From the NCBI GenBank assembly GCA_913044145.1, contig CAJWOD010000026.1:1-11391 (forward strand): a stretch of DNA of 11,391 nt, in the 5' to 3' direction. This DNA comes from an uncultured Nitrospina sp. (GTDB lineage Bacteria; Nitrospinota; Nitrospinia; Nitrospinales; VA-1). Shown here one piece after another: positions 5,661-11,391 of this stretch (its first letter is position 1; each line of letters opens with the position of its first letter). The notes below the pieces were generated by a model. The model was not told the DNA's origin. It saw only the letters and a list, made by a program, of their open reading frames with translations, and did not search any database. The translations under genes were made by a program, and so were the position numbers.

Positions 5661-8404
5661 ACAGATTATCGCAAATTATTCTGTCAATGATTCTTACTGG
5701 AGGATTCTGTTTAGGCACCTTCTCCACCTACTCTGTAAGTCAAGTGACAAATGAAAAAAAGTTTAATGATTTTTTTGACGAAAATAATGGTGATGAATCA
5801 ATTAAAACCCCGATTGAAAAAGAATCGTCTGAGAAACTAGATTTCTTCCTAAAGCCAGAACCCAATTCAGAATCTTTACAAATTGAAGAGGTAGAAATTG
5901 TTCCTAAGTCTAAAGGAAACATACAAAAAAAAGAAATGGTTGAAGTACCCATCCCACTTCCAAAGATTCAAATTGATGCTTCCGATTTTGAAGACCCTTT
6001 TTTTCGTGTGAGAGGGTTCCAAAAAAACACCGAAAAAGTGCTACAACCGGGTACCACCTTGGATGGAATACAGTTTCAATCCTATGGAGATTCCAATAAG
6101 TTTATTGAGAATTTCTATAAAGAATCGAATTTTTCAATCGAAAATGTTTATGGAAAAATAGAATACTTAGAAAGACGAGGAGGATGTTATACCTGTCACC
6201 AAGGAATTGAACGGATCAGCAAAAACCACCGTTTCTCATGTGTTCGTTGCCATGGTGGCAACAGGCGATCCAACTCATTACCTAAAGCTCATAAGGGCCT
6301 TGTTTCCAACCCATCTTCAGCAAAAAATGCCCCCCGATTCTGTGGGAAATGCCATGAAAACCATGTTAACAAGGTGGAACGGTCTCTCATGTCTACTGCT
6401 AAAAGAACCATCAATATCACCCGATTTGCTTGGGGTGCTCAGCATATCGATGAAATTCCCTTTTCTTTAAAAGCAAATTACAACGAGCAAACCTTCCCCG
6501 ACATAACAGAGGGTCATGCTGTAGACAGGTTTCTTCGAACAAAATGCCTGCGTTGCCATATTGGTTCGGAAAGTCCACATCGTCCTGGAGATTACAGGGC
6601 ATCAGGTTGTTCTTCCTGTCACATGATTTACTCAAACGACGGGATCTCACTATCTCACGATAGGGCTATACAAAAAGTTCAAAGTAAAAATAAAAAACAA
6701 AATCGTTTTGCCAGAAAATTCGCAGAGAATTCTTTGAACAATCCACGTGGCTATCCCCTGCTCCATAAGTTCACGGTTGCTGTCCCTAGCGTTCAATGCG
6801 AACATTGCCACAACAATAACGGTGTCGGGCAAGAATTCGAAGGTCTGTTTGCAAAACCATCACGGCCTATGGAAACACTCATTCAAATTAATGCAGAAAA
6901 ACCCGTTCTATACGGTAAAGATCACGAGTTTCTTATTCCTGATATCCATCGCGAAAAAGGGATGCACTGCATCGACTGTCATATTGGCGACGAAATAAAA
7001 CCTGAAATAGAACCAGATCAGCTTCAATCAGGAGTACAAATCCGTTGTATCGATTGCCACGGTACTCAGGAAAAAAACCCTGAAGAATATCTTTTAATCG
7101 AGTCAGACCCGAACACAAAAAAATTATTAGCGCGTACAAATCTCAACCCTAACCTCAAGAAAAAAGTCAGGGTAGGGGATACCGTTTTGGTTAATTCCAG
7201 CGGCTCACCGATGCCACATATTAAAAAGAGTAAAAAAAACTGGGTTTTGTATTCCAAGATAACAGGAAAGAAACATATTATTCCCTTACTTAAAAACCTT
7301 AAACCTTCTATCGCACACCAGATTCCAAAACATATACAAGAGATGGAATGCTCGACTTGTCATGCTCGTTGGGCAGCTATAGATTGGGGTATGCATGTTA
7401 TACGAGAAAATTTTTTCGCCCCTGAAAAATGGAGAAACTGGAATCTATCAGATCCAATAAATTTGCCCGCAGATCCTTCTAATAAAAAATCTGGAATGTT
7501 CGATTGGTTGACCGCTAAATCGCTACCACAGAAAATTGAAGCCGATATAATAAATGGATATTGGTGGACCTTGTTTTCTGATTCCGGATGGTCAGAAATG
7601 ATTATGGGTAAAAACTCACGTGGTAAGTACTCTATAATCAAACCTCGCTACCAATATTTTATTACCGACCAAACCGGCACATCAGGACTCCCTTTAAAAA
7701 GAGCAGAACCACCTTTAACACTTAACAATTCTAGCGGTTTGATTTGGACGGATTATTCACCCCACACCATTCGAAAAACAGTTCGTTCCTGTGAAGACTG
7801 TCATAAAAACTCTTTAGCGGTTGGCCTTGGTGATCCCCTAAAAATACCCATTCAAAATGCCGAAGAATTTTTCTACAAGTTGAAACAAAATAATCAGGTT
7901 CAGAAAAACTTTCAACTTAGACAAGGTATAGATCCTAATGGGCAGGCATTACAAACCCTATTCCCGCAAGATAAATCGCGTTTTCTAAGTAAAAATGAGA
8001 TCACTACTTTACAGAAACCCTCAAATCGGTATCGAGCATTTCGTTCCCTCAATTTACGGGAATTAAAATTCTCTAGACTATTGAGTCGTAAAGAATTCCC
8101 TTATGATTTAAAACATCAAATTAACGAACAGAATTTGGGCGAATTGCAACCACGAGAAGATCTTTTCTACGATGTTGAAAAAAACCTGTTTGTAGAAAAA
8201 CCAAACGAGGCACACAAGCCACTTGAAAATTTAAAAACAAAACCGTTGCCAGAATCTATAATGGATAAAGATAGTGATTTGACGAAAGAACCACGGCAGG
8301 ATATAAAAAAAGAGGAGATTATTGAGTTTTCCTACGATATTTTTCAAGAACCAGATAAAGAGCCTAAATCTTTACCTACTCTAGATGAAACGAATCCATT
8401 ATGA
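5657..8404 (+). CDS. Large periplasmic multihaem c-type cytochrome, 10 haem sites (paralogue 2)
   Basis: 915 residues starting at a GTG that overlaps the previous stop (GTGA at 5657-5660), so translation is probably coupled. The signal peptide covers about 28 residues. Ten CXXCH sites lie at residues 177, 195, 229, 297, 318, 381, 438, 464, 565 and 712. They align in order with haems 1-9 and 11 of the upstream paralogue. The position matching haem 10 reads Asp-Trp-Gly-Met-His (576-580), with both cysteines lost and the histidine kept. The position matching haem 12 has diverged completely. Residues about 30-115 form a charged, Lys/Glu/Pro-rich linker, and the last 85 or so residues are another Lys/Glu/Pro-rich tail; both look disordered and have no counterpart in paralogue 1. 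There is no membrane anchor apart from the signal peptide. The role is inferred to be periplasmic electron transfer, perhaps as a partner of paralogue 1; redox partners are unknown. Confidence 0.9.
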   Translation: MNRLSQIILSMILTGGFCLGTFSTYSVSQVTNEKKFNDFFDENNGDESIKTPIEKESSEKLDFFLKPEPNSESLQIEEVEIVPKSKGNIQKKEMVEVPIPLPKIQIDASDFEDPFFRVRGFQKNTEKVLQPGTTLDGIQFQSYGDSNKFIENFYKESNFSIENVYGKIEYLERRGGCYTCHQGIERISKNHRFSCVRCHGGNRRSNSLPKAHKGLVSNPSSAKNAPRFCGKCHENHVNKVERSLMSTAKRTINITRFAWGAQHIDEIPFSLKANYNEQTFPDITEGHAVDRFLRTKCLRCHIGSESPHRPGDYRASGCSSCHMIYSNDGISLSHDRAIQKVQSKNKKQNRFARKFAENSLNNPRGYPLLHKFTVAVPSVQCEHCHNNNGVGQEFEGLFAKPSRPMETLIQINAEKPVLYGKDHEFLIPDIHREKGMHCIDCHIGDEIKPEIEPDQLQSGVQIRCIDCHGTQEKNPEEYLLIESDPNTKKLLARTNLNPNLKKKVRVGDTVLVNSSGSPMPHIKKSKKNWVLYSKITGKKHIIPLLKNLKPSIAHQIPKHIQEMECSTCHARWAAIDWGMHVIRENFFAPEKWRNWNLSDPINLPADPSNKKSGMFDWLTAKSLPQKIEADIINGYWWTLFSDSGWSEMIMGKNSRGKYSIIKPRYQYFITDQTGTSGLPLKRAEPPLTLNNSSGLIWTDYSPHTIRKTVRSCEDCHKNSLAVGLGDPLKIPIQNAEEFFYKLKQNNQVQKNFQLRQGIDPNGQALQTLFPQDKSRFLSKNEITTLQKPSNRYRAFRSLNLRELKFSRLLSRKEFPYDLKHQINEQNLGELQPREDLFYDVEKNLFVEKPNEAHKPLENLKTKPLPESIMDKDSDLTKEPRQDIKKEEIIEFSYDIFQEPDKEPKSLPTLDETNPL

Positions 8405-9054
8405 AAAAATTCTATCATCTTCTAATCATTGGATGGGTCCTGTATAGTCCGAAATTTTCCCATGCATCTTTAATCGAAGAAAAAAATTGTTCAGCCTGTC
8501 ATCGACTATCTAAAGTAGAAAAGGAGAAAAAAGGACCAGATCTATTCTATGCAGGAAATAAGTACCAAGATACCTGGTTAGAAGAATATCTTCAAAACCC
8601 TGTGACCCTCCGAAAGGCTGGGACTATCAACAATCCAGATTTTCTAAAAAGGGAACTACAAAATCCACAACAACATCCTATTCTTAATAAAAACGATGCG
8701 CTTAATATTACTCAGGAATTGATGTTAATGACTCTACCGGGTTTACCTGAAGAAAAAATTAATCCTTTAACTAAAGGCCAAATAGCTAAAACCAAATACG
8801 AATTCGAACGTACGTTCAGTTGTATTTCCTGTCATCAAAGTTTAAATCTGGCCGGTAAACCCCGAGGTGGAATTTCTGGTCCCTCATTGGTTAATGCGGG
8901 AAATCGGTTGAAGGAGAGTTGGGTGGCAAACTGGCTTAAAAATCCAAAAATATTTTCTAATAAGAGTCGTATGCCAGTTTATAAAATGAATAATGAAACA
9001 CGCTTGCGATTTACAAAATTCATCATGACACTAAAAAAAGAAAACTTGCGATAA
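8401..9054 (+). CDS. Exported dihaem cytochrome c with two class I-like domains
   Basis: 217 residues, with the start ATG overlapping the previous stop (ATGA at 8401-8404). The signal peptide ends near Ser-His-Ala-Ser (residue 23). The protein has two cytochrome c domains in tandem. Domain 1 has CSACH at residue 30, then Gly-Pro-Asp-Leu. Domain 2 has CISCH at residue 141, then Gly-Pro-Ser-Leu and an Arg-Met-Pro distal ligand at M191. Where M191 would fall in domain 1 the sequence reads Gln-His-Pro (H92), followed by a similar helix start, so haem 1 may be bis-His and haem 2 His/Met. That would give two haems of different potential in one small carrier. Its place in the operon suggests it shuttles electrons between the large cytochromes and another partner. 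It is related in layout to dihaem cytochromes of respiratory chains, but I cannot name a specific family. Confidence 0.9.
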   Translation: MKKFYHLLIIGWVLYSPKFSHASLIEEKNCSACHRLSKVEKEKKGPDLFYAGNKYQDTWLEEYLQNPVTLRKAGTINNPDFLKRELQNPQQHPILNKNDALNITQELMLMTLPGLPEEKINPLTKGQIAKTKYEFERTFSCISCHQSLNLAGKPRGGISGPSLVNAGNRLKESWVANWLKNPKIFSNKSRMPVYKMNNETRLRFTKFIMTLKKENLR

Positions 9055-9057
9055 CCT

Positions 9058-9525
9058 ATGATCAAACCTTCCCTAAAATTTATTTTTAATTATGGGATCC
9101 TAATGCTCGTAATAGGGGTATCAGGATGTGGTGAAAAAAAGACCGAAAAAAATATAACACCAAAACCTCCACTCAAAACAGAGTCACAAACCCTCGAACT
9201 GGGTGAAGAGGTAGCTCCGGAGCCCGTTGTTGTAACTGCAAAAACTCGTGAAACCTACCAATGGTATTGCGCCCAATGTCATGGGATCAAAGGCAAGGGA
9301 GATGGTATCAATGCAAAATTCTTAACCGTGCCGCCTAGAAATCATACCAAGGCAGAATACCTCGAGACCCGAACCGATGAGCAATTTTTTAAAGCCATTA
9401 AATTTGGAGGATTATCTGTTGGACGAGCACCCTGTATGCCAGCATGGGGTAATACTCTGAAGGATTCTACCATCCATGAACTTGTCCGCTATATTCGTGA
9501 GTTATGCCAGTGCGAAGCTCTATAA
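9058..9525 (+). CDS. Monohaem cytochrome c lipoprotein
   Basis: 155 residues starting 3 bases after the previous stop. The N-terminus is a lipoprotein signal with lipobox Val-Ser-Gly-Cys, so C24 is predicted to be lipidated. A Lys/Glu/Pro-rich linker of about 40 residues follows, suited to reaching from a membrane. The class I cytochrome c domain has CAQCH at residue 71, the loop GIKGKGDG, and the distal ligand Met-Pro-Ala-Trp-Gly at M127. The last helix contains Val-Arg-Tyr-Ile-Arg. Three extra cysteines are unusual: C126 immediately before the ligand Met, and a C-terminal Cys-Gln-Cys; they might form a disulfide that pins the C-terminal helix. It is the last gene of the operon and the only member with a predicted membrane attachment. 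Whether it faces the inner or outer membrane cannot be read from the sequence. The residue after Cys is Gly, not Asp, so there is no classic inner-membrane retention signal. Confidence 0.92.
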   Translation: MIKPSLKFIFNYGILMLVIGVSGCGEKKTEKNITPKPPLKTESQTLELGEEVAPEPVVVTAKTRETYQWYCAQCHGIKGKGDGINAKFLTVPPRNHTKAEYLETRTDEQFFKAIKFGGLSVGRAPCMPAWGNTLKDSTIHELVRYIRELCQCEAL

Positions 9526-9526
9526 G

Positions 9527-9542
9527 TAGTTTTTAAAAACTA
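9527..9542 (+). repeat. Perfect 16-base palindrome between the operon and engB
   Basis: TAGTTTTTAAAAACTA is a perfect palindrome with no loop, starting 2 bases after the lipoprotein stop and overlapping the likely -35 of the engB promoter. It has no GC-rich stem and no T-tract, so it is a poor intrinsic terminator. A binding site for a dimeric regulator is possible but unproven. Confidence 0.4.
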
Positions 9543-9561
9543 TTTAAAATTTTGTTATAAT
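9533..9561 (+). promoter_or_regulatory. Extended -10 promoter for engB
   Basis: A perfect TATAAT at 9556-9561 is preceded by TG at 9553-9554, making an extended -10 element. A weak -35 (TTAAAA, 9533-9538) lies 17 bases upstream. Transcription would start near 9568, about 57 bases before the engB ATG. This separates engB from the cytochrome operon. Confidence 0.55.
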
Positions 9562-9624
9562 ATTTTGTAAATGAACCCAAAGATTTGCAAGTTTGAGAAA
9601 TAGTAGTTTCACTAAAATACGTCC

Positions 9625-10239
9625 ATGAAAGTAATAAACACGGAGTTTGTGACTGGCGCTGTTTCCTCAAAACAATATCCTAAAGAGGCTTTTCCTGAGT
9701 TTGCCTTTGTTGGCAGATCGAATGTGGGAAAATCTTCACTGATTCGATCTCTTTTAAATCGCAAAAAACTTGTTCGGATCAGCTCTACACCTGGTAAAAC
9801 CAGGGAAATAAATTTTTTCAAAATTAATGAAAAATTGATGTTTGCTGACCTTCCTGGTTATGGATTTGCAAGGGTCACTCCGGCTCTTCAAAAAAAATGG
9901 AAACAAATGATCGAGGAATATCTCAGTAACCGCGAACCTCTGCTGGCAATCGTGTTCATTGTCGACATTCGGCGTAAACCCACAGAACTTGATATAACTT
10001 TAAAGGAATGGCTGGAAGACCTTGGCCGAAATTACATTCTGGTTATAACTAAATCGGACAAATTATCGGGGACGGAACGGAGCAAGCAAACAAAATTAAT
10101 TAAATCTGCATTTATGGGGGAAAACGCCCTTGCAGCCGTGACCTACTCTAGTAAGAATCATCTTGGAAGAAAGGAACTCTGGAATCAGCTTCAAAAGCTA
10201 GCTTCAGTAAAGGAAGATCAAACGGAAACGCCTATCTAA
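9625..10239 (+). CDS. engB: EngB/YsxC ribosome-biogenesis GTPase
   Basis: 204 residues, the usual family length. This is a circularly unpermuted TRAFAC-class GTPase that binds the maturing 50S ribosomal subunit in the cytoplasm and is essential in several bacteria. All G motifs are visible: G1 GRSNVGKSS at 30-38, G2 Thr in SSTPGKT at 53-59, G3 DLPGYG at 75-80, G4 TKSD at 142-145, and G5 Ser-Ser-Lys near 175-177. The Ser-Ser-Thr-Pro-Gly-Lys-Thr switch I and the Asp-Ile-Arg-Arg-Lys-Pro-Thr segment are hallmarks of EngB. No clear ribosome binding site precedes the ATG. It has its own promoter and is a housekeeping gene unrelated to the cytochromes. Its stop codon interleaves with that of the convergent PCP_red-like gene. 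Confidence 0.96.
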   Translation: MKVINTEFVTGAVSSKQYPKEAFPEFAFVGRSNVGKSSLIRSLLNRKKLVRISSTPGKTREINFFKINEKLMFADLPGYGFARVTPALQKKWKQMIEEYLSNREPLLAIVFIVDIRRKPTELDITLKEWLEDLGRNYILVITKSDKLSGTERSKQTKLIKSAFMGENALAAVTYSSKNHLGRKELWNQLQKLASVKEDQTETPI

Positions 10240-11066
10240 AAAGTAAACCGGTATTTTTCAAACAAATCCATCGTAACAACTTCTTCGCCAGCCTTGACCA
10301 CTTCTTGCTCAATTCGCTTCACAGCCATGTTTCGGATAAAAGGAATAGGAATGCGAGATACTTTATCCAACGCATCATCTTCCCATTTCATGGATACTTG
10401 AACGGGTTCTTCCTTTTGTTTTTCAATTTGCTCATCTTGCTTGAGGTCTTCTTCTGTCACTTCCATGCCCATGGCTTGCTTTGCAGAGGACGGCATGATA
10501 TTGGTGAATACTTCATCAATAATATCGGGAGTGATCATTTTGTCGCCTCTTTCTCTGGCTCGACCTTCTATAGTTTGCTTCGCCATACCAAGGACAAAGG
10601 GAGGCACCTTTTCCATCTTCTCCTTGGCTTCTTTGCTCCAAGGAACACCTGAGGTGGGCGTCACTTCCATATAATTCTTGAATTTTTCTACGATATCGTC
10701 TTTTTTTTCTGTGCGCATAGAGAGAAAATCCTCGATTTCCTCAATCACTTCAACCTTACGCGGACTTTCCCGCATTTTTTCCTTAGCTACATCAAAAGCA
10801 TCCATCGTTAATTCTTCAAACCCAAAACCCTTGACCCGCTTGGAAACTAACATCATGGACTCGTTACGAATTTCTGTAAGATAATCAGATGTGACAATCT
10901 TATAACCCCGTTTCACACAACGCTGAACCATTAGCTTCCGAATACCTGGACGAACAAATTCGGGAGCATGTTTCACACGTTCCCAAGCCTCTTCAGCCCA
11001 AACCACACCATTTTCTTTGGCGTAAGGATGGTCCGCATCCGTAATCTTTATTTCTTGAGCCCCCAT
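10236..11066 (-). CDS. Protein with three PCP_red-like repeats
   Basis: 276 residues, ATG at 11066, with AAGG 8 bases upstream (11075-11078). It contains three copies of a unit of about 45 residues, at about 23-66, 143-187 and 228-272. Each unit runs Trp, acidic/Ala helix, Pro-x-Phe-(Val/Ile), a helix with Lys/Arg, then Gly and a Val/Ile-Thr turn leading to an Asp-containing helix. This matches my memory of the PCP_red domain found at the end of the light-independent protochlorophyllide reductase B subunit, also seen alone in non-photosynthetic bacteria. There is no nitrogenase-like reductase core. No signal peptide or membrane segment is present, so it is probably cytoplasmic. Residues 67-142 are helical, charged and not clearly a repeat. 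Its function is unknown; a small redox- or cofactor-related binding module is one guess. It is convergent with engB and overlaps its stop by 4 bases. Confidence 0.8.
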   Translation of the reverse strand: MGAQEIKITDADHPYAKENGVVWAEEAWERVKHAPEFVRPGIRKLMVQRCVKRGYKIVTSDYLTEIRNESMMLVSKRVKGFGFEELTMDAFDVAKEKMRESPRKVEVIEEIEDFLSMRTEKKDDIVEKFKNYMEVTPTSGVPWSKEAKEKMEKVPPFVLGMAKQTIEGRARERGDKMITPDIIDEVFTNIMPSSAKQAMGMEVTEEDLKQDEQIEKQKEEPVQVSMKWEDDALDKVSRIPIPFIRNMAVKRIEQEVVKAGEEVVTMDLFEKYRFTF

Positions 11067-11113
11067 TTTAAGAACCTTTTTTTATTATTATCAAAAACTA
11101 CGGGTATTTATAA

Positions 11114-11142
11114 AAATTACTTGAAGCTTGGGCCATTGTCAA
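11114..11142 (-). promoter_or_regulatory. Possible weak promoter for the PCP_red-like gene
   Basis: On the minus strand TTGACA (11142-11137) is a perfect -35 hexamer. At 17 bases spacing the -10 position reads TAATTT (11119-11114), a poor match. A TATAAA at 11112-11107 is 24 bases away, too far. The position upstream of the ATG at 11066 is right, but the -10 leaves this uncertain. Confidence 0.3.
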
Positions 11143-11263
11143 TTAATTTAAAGGTTTTTCAGGTATATCACTAAAATAATGATGCGTTTTAAAAAGAATT
11201 AAGCTTATAGGTAATTTTTCACGCAATATTCATAGTCATTTTAAAACTGAATTATATTTAAAC

Positions 11264-11391
11264 ATGCAACGTTCTCCCATAGTCTATTTTTTATTTTTCT
11301 TATCAGGCATTACAGCTCTGACTTACGAAATTGTATGGACTCGAATGCTCACCCTTGTTTTTGGACACACCGTTTTTTCAGTCTCTGTAGT
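11264..11391 (+). CDS. N-terminus of a membrane protein, probably a fused transporter/spermidine-synthase-like protein (partial)
   Basis: ATG at 11264, running off the right edge after 42 complete codons. The visible part is a first membrane helix (Phe-Leu-Phe-Phe-Leu-Ser-Gly-Ile) followed by Leu-Thr-Tyr-Glu-Ile-Val-Trp-Thr-Arg-Met-Leu and Val-Phe-Gly-His-Thr-Val. This pattern, Ser-Gly then Tyr-Glu-(Val/Ile)-Val-Trp-x-Arg then Phe-Gly-x-(Thr/Ser), is typical of the N-terminal membrane domain of proteins annotated as fused MFS/spermidine synthase. The catalytic synthase domain, if present, lies outside the window. No clear ribosome binding site precedes the ATG. It is divergent from the PCP_red-like gene across a 197-base AT-rich gap. 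Confidence 0.75.
   Translation, partial: MQRSPIVYFLFFLSGITALTYEIVWTRMLTLVFGHTVFSVSV

Noticed and set aside
3318..8404. Complete extracellular electron-transfer conduit
   Set aside because: No beta-barrel porin or clear cell-surface cytochrome is encoded here; the haem count alone does not show outer-membrane passage.
10305..10884. Plus-strand open frames across the PCP_red-like gene
   Set aside because: They are antisense to a repeat protein with clear internal homology and show no recognisable protein features.

Overview
The window looks like part of the chromosome of an AT-rich, Gram-negative-type bacterium with a respiratory, probably chemolithotrophic or anaerobic, lifestyle. The reasons are exported multihaem c-type cytochromes, a lipoprotein cytochrome, signal peptides typical of a periplasm, and a PCP_red-domain protein with no photosynthesis gene nearby. 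A Nitrospinota-, Nitrospirota- or Desulfobacterota-like host fits by gene content, but this is a low-confidence inference; no rRNA or tRNA is present to settle it.

Layout. The left edge (1-219) may hold the tail of a truncated reading frame. Overlapping it is a consensus sigma-70-type promoter (140-167) that drives an exported protein of 12 NHL repeats (305-2479). A small exported NTF2/SnoaL-like protein follows (2552-3055). After a 260-base gap comes the core of the window, a tight four-gene cytochrome operon (3318-9525): a 12-haem cytochrome, its 10-haem tandem paralogue, a dihaem class I-type cytochrome and a monohaem lipoprotein cytochrome. The first two junctions are 4-base overlaps and the last gap is 3 bases. 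Next are an extended -10 promoter, the ribosome-assembly GTPase gene engB (9625-10239) and, convergent with it and overlapping by 4 bases, a protein with three PCP_red-like repeats (11066-10236, minus strand). The right edge holds the start of a membrane protein resembling the N-terminus of fused transporter/spermidine-synthase-like proteins (11264 onward).

How it may work together. The operon encodes 25 predicted covalent haems, all exported. The two large cytochromes are collinear homologues and could form a long electron wire or a heterodimer, with the two small cytochromes passing electrons to or from it and the lipoprotein anchoring the chain at a membrane. No membrane quinone oxidoreductase, outer-membrane porin or catalytic subunit lies in the window, so donor and acceptor are unknown. 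The most interesting features are the paralogue pair with haem loss in the second copy (one site keeps its histidine but has lost both cysteines), a CX4CH haem site in the first copy, and a dihaem protein whose first haem appears to have His where the second has Met.
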